DNA of 64,000 bases from Streptomyces sp. NRRL F-2664 (GCF_000719345.1 NZ_JOFX01000044.1:13924-77923), one strand, 5' to 3'; numbered from the stretch's first letter, positions 35,507-45,330 are shown. The notes: generated by a model not told the origin, from the letters alone. Numbers and translations: made by a program.

Positions 35507-35740
35507 TCAGTTCGTGGGCTTGGGCGGTCGGCCCCGGCGGGGGATCGGGCCGGGAGCGGAGGGGAGCCGGCCGGCCTCGGCGAGGGCCCGGCGGAGCAGG
35601 AACTCGATCTGCGCGTTGGCGCTGCGCAGTTCTTCGCCCGCCCAGCGGGCCAGCGCGTCGTAGACCTGCGGGTCGAGCCGCAGGAGCACCTGCTTGCGCG
35701 CCTGCCGGCCCGCCGGCTTCTCCTCGCCCGAGGGGGTCAC
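35507..35740 (-). CDS. Small ribbon-helix-helix (Arc/CopG-like) protein
   Basis: The 77-residue product contains KQVLLRLDPQVYDALARWAG followed by ELRSANAQIEFLLRRAL, the strand-helix-helix pattern of ribbon-helix-helix DNA-binding proteins, and has a basic Pro/Arg-rich C-terminal tail (RRGRPPKP). The GTG start overlaps the SPFH stop by 4 bases (GTGA), so the two are translationally coupled. A 16-base palindrome upstream of the operon is a likely binding site, making this a candidate autoregulator. Confidence 0.78.
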   Translation of the reverse strand: MTPSGEEKPAGRQARKQVLLRLDPQVYDALARWAGEELRSANAQIEFLLRRALAEAGRLPSAPGPIPRRGRPPKPTN

Positions 35741-36645
35741 TGGTAGAGGGTCCCCGTGTTGAGCACCGGCTGGGCGGCGCGGTCGCCGCACAGGACGACC
35801 ATCAGGTTCGAGACCATGGCCGCCTTGCGCTCCGAGTCGAGGTCCACGATCTCCTCCTCCGCCAGGCGGGTCAGGGCGAGCTCCACCATGCCCACCGCAC
35901 CCTCCACGATCTGCTTGCGGGCCGCCACGACGGCTCCCGCCTGCTGGCGCTGGAGCATCGCGGAGGCGATCTCAGGAGCGTACGCGAGATGCGTGAAGCG
36001 GGACTCGATGATCTGCACGCCGGCGGCCTCCACGCGCACGTGCAGCTCGGCCGCGAGCTTCTCGGTGATCTCCTCGGCGTTGCCGCGCAGTGACAGACCG
36101 CCCTCGTCGTGCGCGTCGTACGGGTACTCGATCGCGATGTGCCGGACCGCGGCCTCGGTCTGGGTCTCGACGAACTCGGTGAAGTCCTCGACCTCGAAGA
36201 CCGCGCGCGCCGTGTCCTCGACCCGCCAGACCACGACCGCCGCCAGCTCGATCGGGTTGCCGTAGGCGTCGTTGACCTTCAGGACGGCCGTCTCGTGGTT
36301 GCGCACCCGGGTGGAGATCTTCTCGCGCGAGGTCAGCGGGTTGACCCAGCGCAGCCCGTCGGTGCGGATCGTGCCGCGGTAGCGGCCGAAGAGCTGGACG
36401 ACCCGGGCCTCGCCCGGCGCCACGGTGTTCAGGCCGCTCATCGCGATCAGGGAGGCGAGGGCCGTGAGCACGCCGGCCGCGATCAGCGCCACCTTGGCCG
36501 CGACCGCGGTCGCCACCGCTCCGGCCACGACCAGCCCCACGCCCGCGAGCAGGCCGGCCAGCCCGAGCAGCAGCGCCGGCCCGCCGCCGACACTGCGGGC
36601 GGTGAACTCCCTTACTCCGTCCGGAGTGGCTATGTGGTTCGTCAT
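35737..36645 (-). CDS. SPFH (Band 7 / slipin-like) membrane protein
   Basis: The 302-residue product has two close N-terminal hydrophobic segments (about 25-70) and an SPFH/Band 7 domain ([60 protein letters not shown] region). SPFH proteins form membrane microdomain scaffolds. The C-terminal region lacks a NfeD partner. It is the first gene of a two-gene operon with the ribbon-helix-helix protein, under a promoter region with a perfect palindrome. Confidence 0.88.
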   Translation of the reverse strand: MTNHIATPDGVREFTARSVGGGPALLLGLAGLLAGVGLVVAGAVATAVAAKVALIAAGVLTALASLIAMSGLNTVAPGEARVVQLFGRYRGTIRTDGLRWVNPLTSREKISTRVRNHETAVLKVNDAYGNPIELAAVVVWRVEDTARAVFEVEDFTEFVETQTEAAVRHIAIEYPYDAHDEGGLSLRGNAEEITEKLAAELHVRVEAAGVQIIESRFTHLAYAPEIASAMLQRQQAGAVVAARKQIVEGAVGMVELALTRLAEEEIVDLDSERKAAMVSNLMVVLCGDRAAQPVLNTGTLYQ

Positions 36646-36689
36646 GGTTCGCCCCGTTTCTCTGCGCGCGGCCGGTCGGGCCGCCTAGC

Positions 36690-36705
36690 AAAGTGATATC
36701 ACTTT
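36690..36705. promoter_or_regulatory. Perfect palindrome upstream of the SPFH operon
   Basis: AAAGTGATATCACTTT is a perfect 16-base palindrome flanked by GC and by TTTGC on the other side. It lies 45 bases upstream of the SPFH start in a strikingly A+T-rich patch. It is probably an operator overlapping the promoter, for the ribbon-helix-helix protein or another regulator. Confidence 0.7.
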
Positions 36706-36877
36706 TTTGCGCAAGGGCAACCCATCCGCTTGTCTGAGCGTCGGTTCCTGTGACGTGGGTGCTGATTCTCACGTCCGAAATGACCTGAATTGGGCCGGAT
36801 TGGCCAACCTTTGTCACAGCCTGCGGTGTTAGCTTTCTGAGTTGACGTCGGGGGGGTAATCGAGCGGAGCGGGAGCG

Positions 36878-39154
36878 ATGGGCCGAGCAGAAGTGCGTAA
36901 GGCGCAGCAGCGCGGTGCGCGGCGGGCGCCGAGCGGACGCGCGAAGGGCGCCAAGGGGAGCGGGGGTGCCGGCAAGCGCACCGGCATACGCCGCTTCTTC
37001 ACCTGGAAGAAGATCCTGGGGACCTTCTTCGGGGTGATCCTGCTCCTCATGGCCGCGGCGGTCGTCCTGTACTTCTCGGTGAACGAACCCACCGACCCGA
37101 ACAAGCAGGCGACCCTCCAGAGCAACACCTACCGCTGGTCCGACGGCTCGATCATGGCCAACACCGGCAAGATGAACCGCGAGATCGTCACCCTCGACAA
37201 GATCCCGCAGGACGTCCGCACCGCGTTCATCGCCATCGAGAACAAGTCCTTCTACAAGGACCGCGGCATCGACCTGATGGGCGTGGCCCGGGGCCTGTTC
37301 AACACCGTCCGGGGCAAGGGCACCGCCGGCGGTTCGACGATCACCCAGCAGTACGTCAAGAACTACTACCTGACGCAGGACCAGTCGGCGACCCGCAAGC
37401 TCCGGGAGCTCGTCATCTCCCTCAAGGTCGACCAGCGCATGGAGAAGGACGACATCCTCGCCGGCTACCTGAACACCAACTTCTACGGCCGCAACGCCTA
37501 CGGCATCCAGGCCGCGGCCCAGGCCTTCTACGGCGTCGACGCCGGCCAGCTCACCCTGGAGCAGGGCGCCTACCTGGCGTCCGTCATCCAGGCCCCCAGC
37601 CAGTACGACCTGGCGACGGCCGGCCCGAACGGAAAGCGGCTGGTCAACATCCGCTTCAACGCCGTCCTCGACAACATGGTCGAGATGGGCAAGCTGGACC
37701 CGGAGAAGCGCAAGACCATGACGCTTCCCGAGCCCATCAAGCCCAAGCCCCGCCCCGGCATGGAGGGGCAGAAGGGCTACCTGATCCAGGCCGCCAACGA
37801 CGAGATGAACAAGCAGAACATCACCGACGCCATGATCACGGCGGGCGGCTGGAACATCACGCTCAACGTCGACAAGAACAAGCAGGCGGCCCTGGAGAAG
37901 GCGGTCCACGACGAGCTGGAGTCCAAGCTCGACCGCAAGGACACCAAGAACCGCCCCCAGGACCAGAGCGTCCAGGCCGGCGCCACCTCCGTGGACCCCA
38001 AGACCGGCGCCATCGTCGCCATGTACGGCGGCGTGGGCCTGGAGGAGAAGTCCGCGAGCAACGCCCTGCGCACCGACTACCAGCCGGGCTCGACCTTCAA
38101 GCCGATCGTGCTCGCCTCCGCCCTGGAGAACGGCTCCAACACCCAGGACGGCAAGCCGATCACCCCGAACGCGCTCTACGACGGCACCAGCAAGCGCCCG
38201 GTCGTCGGCAGCAAGATCCCGTTCAACCCGCAGAACCAGGACAACACCAACTACGGCACACCGATGATGACGGTCCAGGAGGCGACCAACTTCTCGGTGA
38301 ACTCCGTCTACGCGCAGATGATCGTGGACGTCAAGCCGCAGAACGCGAAGAAGACGGCCCTGGAGCTGGGCATGCAGGACCGCGAGGGCTGGCCCGAGGA
38401 CAAGCCGGCCATGGCCCTGGGCACCATGAGCGCGAACACCGTCGAGATGGCCGCCGTCTACGCCACCTTGGACAACCACGGCAAGAAGGTCACGCCGACC
38501 ATCATCAAGAAGGCCGAGCACAAGGACCGCGAGTTCACCCCCCAGCAGGCGGTGGGCAGCCAGGCCGTCAGCCGCAAGACCGCCGACACCGTCACCAAGG
38601 TCCTCCAGGGCGTCGTCGAGGACGAGGGCGGCTCCGGCAACAAGGTCCGCAGCAGCGCCTACGAGGCGGGCGGCAAGACCGGCACCACCGAGTCCAACGT
38701 CGCGGCCTGGTTCACCGGCTACACGCCGGAACTGGTCACGGTCGTCGCGATGTTCGGCGAGGACCCCACCAGCCACAGCCAGGTCACCCTGACCGGTACC
38801 GCCGGCCTGGGCCGCGCGGGCGGCTCCAGCTTCCCCGCGTCGATCTGGAGGGCCTACACCCTCGCCGCCCTCAAGGGCGTGGACACGGGCAAGTTCCAGC
38901 TGACCGAGGCCGAGATGGGCGCCGTGCAGACGCCGTCCCGCAGTGCCTCGCCGACCCCGTCGACGAGCCCTTCCTCCAGCCCCCCGGCCGTCACCACCAG
39001 CCCCACGCAGTCCCCGACCACCTCGCCGACGCCCACCGCGAGCAAGACGGGCCCGACGCCCAGCGGGACCACGTCCCCGACGGCCACACCCACCAAGACC
39101 AACGGCCCCAAGCCGCCGGACCCGCCGATCCTGGGCGAGCACCCCGACAACTGA
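36878..39154 (+). CDS. Bifunctional penicillin-binding protein (transglycosylase/transpeptidase, class A)
   Basis: The 758-residue product has a basic cytoplasmic N-terminus, one membrane anchor (about 45-70), a GT51 transglycosylase domain (catalytic E121 in AIENKSFYKDRGID; GGSTITQQYVKN) and a transpeptidase domain (active-site S405 in PGSTFKPI with K408, SVN motif in NFSVNSVYAQ, KTG motif in GGKTGTTE). It polymerises and cross-links peptidoglycan outside the membrane. The last about 75 residues are a Ser/Thr/Pro-rich tail, probably a wall-spanning linker. It is followed by a 23-bp perfect hairpin. Confidence 0.95.
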   Translation: MGRAEVRKAQQRGARRAPSGRAKGAKGSGGAGKRTGIRRFFTWKKILGTFFGVILLLMAAAVVLYFSVNEPTDPNKQATLQSNTYRWSDGSIMANTGKMNREIVTLDKIPQDVRTAFIAIENKSFYKDRGIDLMGVARGLFNTVRGKGTAGGSTITQQYVKNYYLTQDQSATRKLRELVISLKVDQRMEKDDILAGYLNTNFYGRNAYGIQAAAQAFYGVDAGQLTLEQGAYLASVIQAPSQYDLATAGPNGKRLVNIRFNAVLDNMVEMGKLDPEKRKTMTLPEPIKPKPRPGMEGQKGYLIQAANDEMNKQNITDAMITAGGWNITLNVDKNKQAALEKAVHDELESKLDRKDTKNRPQDQSVQAGATSVDPKTGAIVAMYGGVGLEEKSASNALRTDYQPGSTFKPIVLASALENGSNTQDGKPITPNALYDGTSKRPVVGSKIPFNPQNQDNTNYGTPMMTVQEATNFSVNSVYAQMIVDVKPQNAKKTALELGMQDREGWPEDKPAMALGTMSANTVEMAAVYATLDNHGKKVTPTIIKKAEHKDREFTPQQAVGSQAVSRKTADTVTKVLQGVVEDEGGSGNKVRSSAYEAGGKTGTTESNVAAWFTGYTPELVTVVAMFGEDPTSHSQVTLTGTAGLGRAGGSSFPASIWRAYTLAALKGVDTGKFQLTEAEMGAVQTPSRSASPTPSTSPSSSPPAVTTSPTQSPTTSPTPTASKTGPTPSGTTSPTATPTKTNGPKPPDPPILGEHPDN

Positions 39155-39155
39155 G

Positions 39156-39206
39156 CACGACAGCGCCGCCCCGCAGCCGAGAAGGCTGCGGGGCGGCGCT
39201 GTCGTG
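39156..39206. terminator. Bidirectional hairpin between the PBP and phosphatase genes
   Basis: A perfect 23-bp stem (39156-39178 with 39184-39206) around the loop GAGAA separates the convergent penicillin-binding protein and SpoIIE-type phosphatase genes. Confidence 0.9.
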
Positions 39207-39223
39207 TGATCGGCGGTTCGGGT

Positions 39224-41476
39224 TCAGCGCCGCTCGGCCGGCGCCGGCAGCGGCAGTTCGAACCAGACGACCTTGCCGCTGCTGAGCCGGGTCGCGCCCC
39301 AGCGCCGCGCCAACCGGTTGACCAGGAACAGACCCCGGCCGCCCTCGTCGGTGTCGCGTGCCCGCCGCTGGCGCGGCAGCTGCGGGGAGTCGTCCCCGAC
39401 CTCGCAGCGCAGCACGTCCGTCCGCAGCAGACGCAGCGTCACCGGCCGCTCCGCATACCGCACGGCATTGGTCACCACCTCGCTGACCAGCAGCTCCAGC
39501 GAGTCGCTCAGCTCCTCCAGACCCCACCGGGTCAGCGCCCGGCGGGCGAACCGCCGGGCCCGGCCCGGCGCGGTCTCCTCCGGGTCCAGGAACCAGTACG
39601 CGACGTCACTGGGCGCGATGCCGTCGAACCGGGCCGCCAGCAGCGCGATGTCGTCGTCCCGGTCGCCCGGCCCCAACATGTCCAGCACGTCGTCGCACAG
39701 GGCCTCCAGCGGCGGCGGATGGTCCAGGCCGGTCAACTGCGCCGTCGTCGCCAGCCGCTCGCGGAGCTGCTCGATACCGGTCCACACGTCCCGCAGGCGC
39801 GACTCCACCAGACCGTCGGTGTAGAGCAGCAGCGTGGCCCCGGCGGGCGCGTCCAGCTCCACGGCCTCGAAGTCCACGCCGCCGACGCCGATCGGCGCGC
39901 CGGGCGGCACGCGCAGCACCTCGGCCCGCCCGCCCAGGTGCAGCAGCACCGGTGGCGGGTGGCCGGCATTGGCGATGGTGATCCGGTGCGCGACCGGGTC
40001 GTAGACGGCGTACATGCACGTCGCCATGCGGTCCGAGCCCAGGCGCTGCGCCTGCTCGTCCAGGTGGTGCAGCACCTCGGCGGGCGGCAGGTCCAGCTGA
40101 GCCAGGGTCTGCGCGGTGGTGCGGAGCTGACCCATGATCGCGGCAGACGTCATGGAATGGCCCATGACGTCACCGACGACGAGCGCGACCCGGCTGCCCG
40201 GCAGCGGTATGGCGTCGTACCAGTCGCCGCCGACCCGGGCCGTCTCGGCCGCGGGCAGGTAGCGCGAGGCCAGCCGCACACCGGTCGGCTGCGGCAGGCT
40301 GTCGGGCAGCATCGTGCGCTGGAGCTCGTCGGCGATGTACGCCTCACGGCCGTACAGGACGGCCTTGTCGATGCCCAGCGCGGTGTGCGTGGCGAGTTGG
40401 GCGGCGACCAGCAGGTCGTTCTGCTCGAAGGCGGGCCGCTCCGGGCTGCGCAGGAAGACCGCGGCACCGATCACCCGGCGCCGGCCGCGCAGCGGCGCGA
40501 GGACCGCACGGTTGCCGCGCGGCAGCGGATGCTCCACCCCGAGCAGCTCGGGCAGTGCCGCCCGGGCGCCGGCGGAGGACGCGAACACGGGCCGTACGCC
40601 GCGCAGCACCTCCGCGAGCGCACCGCCCGGCCGGATCTCGCACAGCTCGGCCGCGGGCAGGTCGCCCTGCGGGCCGACCAGCGGCAGCTGGCTGAAGTCG
40701 AGCTCGCCGGTGGCCCCCGCGGCCCCGGCGAGGTCCGTTCCCGCGCCGATGGTGCTGCTGATGTCCGTGAGATCGTCGATCGGCCGGAGCCGGTCGGTGC
40801 GGCGCAGCCTTAAGACGACCGGCCCGACGGGCCGCTCGTCACCGACCGGGAGCGGGTCGCGCAGGTAGACGAGGATGGCGTCGGAGAAGGTCGGGACGGT
40901 GGCCCGGCACAGGCCGAGCACGATCTCGTCGAGGTCGATGCCGCGGGCGATCCGCCGGGTGGCCGCGCCGACGAAACGCAGCCGGTCCCCCTCGCGGCGC
41001 GCTGCGCTCGCCTCCGGGGAGCCTCCGCCCGGTACGGCGGGGCCTCCGGTCCCGCGCACGTCCGCCGCGCCGCTCCCGGCGCCGGCGGGAGCCGGCCCGG
41101 TCACCGCACCGCGGGCCGAGGCGCCGTGGGCCCCGACGACGTCCGACGGGTCACGGGGACGGGCGTTGTCATGGCTGCGGCCCGGGCCGGGACCGGTGCC
41201 CGCGGGCCCGGAGCCCGCGGCGGCCGGCACGTCCGCCGCCGCTCCGCGCGGCCGGGGGAGACCCGAGCCGGTGCCCGCCGCCGAGCGTGCGGCCCGTACG
41301 TCGGAAGCGGCGGCCGCGGCCGCCGCGCCCGGATCGCCCGAGGGGCCGGCGCCCGCGGCAGGCGTGCGCACGGCCTCGGTGGCGGCGATGGGCGCCTTGC
41401 CGTGGCCGGCCTCGTCCGTACCTCCGCCGGAGGCGACGGGCTGCGGGCCCTCCTGGGAGGTGGGGTACTCCGTCAC
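39224..41476 (-). CDS. SpoIIE-family protein phosphatase with GAF-like and anti-sigma kinase domains; contains a TTA codon
   Basis: The 750-residue product has an Ala/Gly/Pro-rich low-complexity N-terminus (about 1-170), a GAF-like sensor region (about 190-350), a PP2C-type SpoIIE/RsbU phosphatase domain (RYLPAAETARVGGDWYDAIP, VVGDVMGHSM, LLLYTDGLVE, DRDDDIALLAAR) and a C-terminal GHKL ATPase domain (ELLVSEVVTNAVRYAE; DEGGRGLFLVNRLARRWGA). Such proteins regulate sigma factors by a partner-switch mechanism. Codon 222 (40811-40813) is TTA, the rare leucine codon read by the bldA tRNA, so expression may depend on development. GTG 41476 is chosen with GGAA upstream. Confidence 0.9.
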   Translation of the reverse strand: MTEYPTSQEGPQPVASGGGTDEAGHGKAPIAATEAVRTPAAGAGPSGDPGAAAAAAASDVRAARSAAGTGSGLPRPRGAAADVPAAAGSGPAGTGPGPGRSHDNARPRDPSDVVGAHGASARGAVTGPAPAGAGSGAADVRGTGGPAVPGGGSPEASAARREGDRLRFVGAATRRIARGIDLDEIVLGLCRATVPTFSDAILVYLRDPLPVGDERPVGPVVLRLRRTDRLRPIDDLTDISSTIGAGTDLAGAAGATGELDFSQLPLVGPQGDLPAAELCEIRPGGALAEVLRGVRPVFASSAGARAALPELLGVEHPLPRGNRAVLAPLRGRRRVIGAAVFLRSPERPAFEQNDLLVAAQLATHTALGIDKAVLYGREAYIADELQRTMLPDSLPQPTGVRLASRYLPAAETARVGGDWYDAIPLPGSRVALVVGDVMGHSMTSAAIMGQLRTTAQTLAQLDLPPAEVLHHLDEQAQRLGSDRMATCMYAVYDPVAHRITIANAGHPPPVLLHLGGRAEVLRVPPGAPIGVGGVDFEAVELDAPAGATLLLYTDGLVESRLRDVWTGIEQLRERLATTAQLTGLDHPPPLEALCDDVLDMLGPGDRDDDIALLAARFDGIAPSDVAYWFLDPEETAPGRARRFARRALTRWGLEELSDSLELLVSEVVTNAVRYAERPVTLRLLRTDVLRCEVGDDSPQLPRQRRARDTDEGGRGLFLVNRLARRWGATRLSSGKVVWFELPLPAPAERR

Positions 41477-41784
41477 GCGTGGAATTCCGTCCGTTTGCGC
41501 TCGATGTGCGCTGCACTCAACTCGGTCAGTCGCGGTATACCCGCTCAGCGGCCCGGGCACCATCGCCCGAAGGTTCCTCGCTCCAACTTCTCGCCCCCGG
41601 CCCACGGCCGGGAGCACCCCGGGCGGAACCCCGCCCCTCGTCGCCTCTCGTCGTGTGTCGACCTCCGGTCAGATCCCTTGCACGAAACGACACTTGCCGG
41701 TGTGCGGCCCGATCGCACCGTCCCGCGGACGCGACCTCGCGGAGGACGATCCTACGGTTGAACCCCGGGGGCGCATCAAGGGTC
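41477..41784 (-). other. Promoter region of the SpoIIE-type phosphatase gene
   Basis: No gene is supported in these 308 bases. The reading frame of the phosphatase stays open to 41617, but the added residues are unlike the conserved start. The region contains the end-to-start gap after the DUF402 gene and presumably the phosphatase promoter; I see no palindrome or clear sigma-factor site. Confidence 0.4.
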
Positions 41785-42504
41785 TCATGAGGTCATATGC
41801 GCCGGGGTGCGGTCCCAGTCCTCGGGCAGGGCGGGAATCCGCCAGGCCGGGTCCGGCCGCCAGTCCTGCCACCCCGCGGAGAACGGAGCCCCCCATTCCT
41901 CGATCGCGGCAACTGCCGCCCGGCCCGCCTGCCGTACCCGGCCGGCCTGCTCACGGCCCATCAGGCCGGACCGCTGCGCCTGCGCGAACTCGTCCTCGTC
42001 CAGCCACTTCCAGCTGCGGTCCGGGTAGACGGCGATGTCGAGGAAGTGGTCCGCGGAATCCACTCCGCCGGCCCAGCGCGACCGCGGCTCCTCCAGATTG
42101 ACGTACCAGTTCTTGAACTCCCAACCCGGTCCCCAGAACAGCCAGACGGACCAGGGGTCACCGGGTCGGGCCAGTTTCAGGACACCTCCGCCGAACCAGC
42201 GCGAGCGCACGGTGGTCCGCGGCGCGGTGTAGCGGGTGGCGAGCGGCTCCTCGTGGACGGGTGTGCCGTCGGCGAGCACCGGTTTGACGCATTCGGTGCC
42301 GGGCGCCATCCACACGGCGAGCAGCTCGTCGGTGTCCTGCACGACCGTCACCGGGCGGCAGATGTGCACCGCGCCCTCCCGTCCCGGGGCGTGGTCGCGG
42401 TAGCGCCAGAGGATCTGGTCCCCGGGCGACCAGCGCGTCCCGCGCGCAGGGACCGGCGGCGCGGCCGGCACCCGGCCGCCCCCGGGCTTGGAAGTACCTG
42501 TCAT
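41785..42504 (-). CDS. DUF402 (FomD-like) nucleoside phosphate hydrolase domain protein
   Basis: The 239-residue product matches DUF402: WSPGDQILWRYRDHAPGREG, then WFGGGVLKLARPGDPWSVWL, FKNWYVNLEEPRSRWAGGVD, DHFLDIAVYPDRSWKWLDED. The family includes FomD and Ntdp phosphatases, which use the conserved Asp/Glu/Lys residues with a divalent metal. The physiological substrate here is unknown. It is monocistronic and upstream of the phosphatase gene on the same strand. Confidence 0.83.
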   Translation of the reverse strand: MTGTSKPGGGRVPAAPPVPARGTRWSPGDQILWRYRDHAPGREGAVHICRPVTVVQDTDELLAVWMAPGTECVKPVLADGTPVHEEPLATRYTAPRTTVRSRWFGGGVLKLARPGDPWSVWLFWGPGWEFKNWYVNLEEPRSRWAGGVDSADHFLDIAVYPDRSWKWLDEDEFAQAQRSGLMGREQAGRVRQAGRAAVAAIEEWGAPFSAGWQDWRPDPAWRIPALPEDWDRTPAHMTS

Positions 42505-42614
42505 GCGCAGATCTTAGGGCGGGGGCCCGTACGCCCGCTGCGGTGCAGGTCACCAGGCGATTCGGGGACGGCGAACGTCCGGATCCGGCCCCCGCCCGAG
42601 GGCCCGACGGCAGG

Positions 42615-44018
42615 TCAGGGGCGCGTCATGCGCAGGACGTCCAGGGCCTCGTCGAGCTGCTCCAGGGTGAGCGCGCCGCGCTCCACGTAGCCGGACTCCA
42701 GGACGATCTCCCTGATGGTCCGGCGCTCGGCGAGGGACCTCTTGGCGACCTTCGCGGCCTCCTCGTAGCCGATGTAGCGGTTGAGCGGGGTCACCACGGA
42801 GGGCGAGGACTCTGCGTACTCCCTGGCCCGGGCCTCGTCGGCGGTGATCCCGTCGACCGTGCGGTCGGCCAGCAGCCGGCTCGCGGCGGCCAGCAACCGG
42901 ATCGATTCGAGGAGGTTCCGCGCCATCACCGGCAGCATCACATTGAGCTCGAAGTTGCCGGCCGCGCCGGCCACCGCGACGGTGGCGTCGTTCCCCATGA
43001 CCTGTGCGGCGACCATCAGGACGGCCTCCGGGACGACCGGATTGACCTTCCCGGGCATGATCGAGGAGCCGGGCTGGAGATCCGGGAGACTGATTTCGGC
43101 CAATCCGGTCCGCGGACCGGAGGCCATCCAGCGCAGGTCGTTGCAGATCTTGGTGAGCGAGACGGCGACCGTGCGGAGCATGCCGGAGGTCTCCACCAGC
43201 GCGTCGCGGGCGCCCTGGGCCTCGAAGTGGTCGCGCGCCTCGGTCAGCGGCAGGCCCGTGGCGACCGCCACCTCGGCGATCACGGCGGCCGAGAAGCCGG
43301 GCGGGGTGTTGATGCCGGTGCCCACCGCCGTCCCGCCCAGGGGGAGTTCGGCCAGGCGCGGCAGGGACGAGCGCAGCCGCTCCACCCCGTAGCGGATCTG
43401 GGCCGCATACCCGCCGAACTCCTGGCCCAGCGTGACCGGCGTGGCGTCCATCAGATGGGTCCGCCCGGCCTTGACCACCCGCTCGAACTCGGCGGCCTTG
43501 CGCTCCAGCGCGGCGGCGAGCCGCTCCAGGGCGGGGACCAGGTCGTTCGCCACGGCTGCGGTGGCGGCGATGTGGATGGACGAGGGGAAGACGTCGTTGG
43601 AGCTCTGCGAGGCGTTGACGTGGTCGTTGGGGTGCACGTCCCGGCCGAGCCGCTCGGAGGCCAGGGTCGCGATCACCTCGTTGGTGTTCATGTTGGAGGA
43701 GGTCCCGGACCCGGTCTGGAAGACGTCCACGGGGAAGTGGTCGTCCCACCGGCCGTCCGCGACCTCGGCGGCCGCGGACCGGATCGCGTCCGCGACGTCC
43801 TGCTCCACCACGCCGAGCCGGGCGTTCACCTGCGCCGCCGCGGCCTTGATCCGGGCGAGGGCCTCGATGTGGGCCCGCTCCAGCCGCTGCCCCGATACGG
43901 GGAAGTTCTCCACGGCGCGCTGGGTCTGCGCCCGCCACTTGGCGTGGAGGGGTACCCGCACGTCCCCCATGGAGTCGTGCTCGATCCGGAACCCGCCGCT
44001 GTGCTGATGATCTGTCAT
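42615..44018 (-). CDS. fumC: Class II fumarate hydratase
   Basis: The 467-residue product is a full-length class II fumarase: [60 protein letters not shown] and the superfamily signature [15 protein letters not shown]. It interconverts fumarate and malate without an iron-sulfur cluster. The ATG has GAGGAGG 8 bases upstream. A class I enzyme is encoded 2.2 kb away, so this cluster carries both types. A TetR-like palindrome lies upstream. Confidence 0.96.
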   Translation of the reverse strand: MTDHQHSGGFRIEHDSMGDVRVPLHAKWRAQTQRAVENFPVSGQRLERAHIEALARIKAAAAQVNARLGVVEQDVADAIRSAAAEVADGRWDDHFPVDVFQTGSGTSSNMNTNEVIATLASERLGRDVHPNDHVNASQSSNDVFPSSIHIAATAAVANDLVPALERLAAALERKAAEFERVVKAGRTHLMDATPVTLGQEFGGYAAQIRYGVERLRSSLPRLAELPLGGTAVGTGINTPPGFSAAVIAEVAVATGLPLTEARDHFEAQGARDALVETSGMLRTVAVSLTKICNDLRWMASGPRTGLAEISLPDLQPGSSIMPGKVNPVVPEAVLMVAAQVMGNDATVAVAGAAGNFELNVMLPVMARNLLESIRLLAAASRLLADRTVDGITADEARAREYAESSPSVVTPLNRYIGYEEAAKVAKRSLAERRTIREIVLESGYVERGALTLEQLDEALDVLRMTRP

Positions 44019-44077
44019 GTGCGCTGCCTCCTCGAAAAGGTGAGCGGTTCTCGGGTGGAAAGTGTTCCCAATTTCCC

Positions 44078-44089
44078 TACTGACCAGTA
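44078..44089. promoter_or_regulatory. Inverted repeat upstream of fumC
   Basis: TACTGACCAGTA has perfect 5-base arms around AC. It sits 60 bases upstream of fumC and 38 bases upstream of the decayed SGNH gene. It resembles TetR-family operators that end in TTACTG/CAGTAA, but the regulator is unknown. Confidence 0.5.
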
Positions 44090-44126
44090 AATACCGTGGG
44101 TAACGCCCACATTCGGGGAGGCATCC

Positions 44127-45277
44127 ATGCCACGTGCCCGTACGAAGCCCACGCTCAGATCTACCGTCGCCGCCGTCGCCGCGTTCGCGGCCGCCCTGGG
44201 AGGCGCCACCGCCGTCACCCCCATGGCCCAGGCGGCCACCCCCACCGGCATAGTCAAGCCCCTCCCGCCCGAGCTGGAGGCGATCCGCGCCGCCGAGGCC
44301 GTCACGATCTACGGCGACCCCGCCGTGCGCCCACCGGCCGACCGCAGGACCGGCCTGATCTCGCTGGGCGACAGCGAGATCTCGGGCGAGGGCATCGGCA
44401 CCTACGACCCCGCGACCAACACCCCGGACAACCAGTGCCACCGCTCGCCCGACGCCGCGATCCACCGCACCGGCATCCCCGCCGACCTCACCTTCAACGT
44501 CGCCTGCTCCGGCGGCCACACCGGCAACATCAGGATCGGCTGCGCCGGCTACGTTCGGACGCCACCTGGGGCCGCAACGACGCGGTGCCCGCGTTCCAGA
44601 AGGGCATGCGCGCGGCAGCCCTCGCCTCCGGCGCGATCTACCTCGACAACTCGCGCCTCTTCCACGGCCACGAGGTGTGCATGGAGGACACCTGGGCCCG
44701 CGGACTCCATCTGGACCTCGCCGACCACTTCCCGTGGGACGAGGACACCGCCCGCCAGTCCTTCCACCCCAATGACCGTGGACACGGCGCCTTCGCGTCC
44801 TGTCTGACCCAGCTGTACCGGTCGGGGCTGCGCGAGGCCTCCTGCGCCGACCCCGCCAGCACCGGAACGCCCGTCCTGCGCGGCGGAGCCTGGGACGACA
44901 GCTTCGGGCCGCTCAGGAACGAGGCGACCGGCACCTGCCTCGACTCCTCCGGCGGATCCAGCGCCAACGGCACGAAGACCGTCGGCTGGGACTGCCACGG
45001 CGGCCGCAACCAGGGCTGGTGGTACGACAGCACCCGCCGGTCCGTCCACACGGAACTGACCCATGACCGCTGCCTCGACGCCCCCGGCGCCGCCTACGGC
45101 CCCGGCACCGGCCTGATCATCTGGAACTGCCACGGCGGGGCGAACCAGCAGTTCGTCCGCGACGGTGCCACCCTGAGGCCCGCCGCCGCCCCGGGCATGT
45201 GCCTGACCCTGGCCGCCGCCCAGGAACCGCTGCGCCTGCAGACCTGCAACGGATCCGCGAACCAGCGTTTCGCGTGA
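44127..45277 (+). pseudogene. Decayed secreted SGNH hydrolase with ricin-type lectin domain
   Basis: The first frame encodes a signal peptide (cleavage near AQA) and SGNH block I with the catalytic serine ([18 protein letters not shown]) up to GHTGNIRIG. The second frame continues from [20 protein letters not shown] through the block V histidine region ([14 protein letters not shown]) and a full beta-trefoil lectin tail (GTCLDSSGGS; DCHGGRNQGWW). A one-base frame change near 44557 and loss of the middle of the hydrolase domain (the GN- and conserved central blocks, probably about 80-100 residues) are needed to explain this. The protein is almost certainly non-functional as a hydrolase. Confidence 0.8.
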
Positions 45278-45330
45278 CCCCACCGGCCCGGCCCCGCCCC
45301 GCCCCGCACGGCGGAGCCGGGCCCGGCCGG

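Noticed and set aside
35972..39142. 1,056-residue open frame on the minus strand opposite the penicillin-binding protein gene
   Set aside because: The plus-strand gene has clear catalytic motifs; the minus-strand frame is a low-complexity shadow caused by high G+C.
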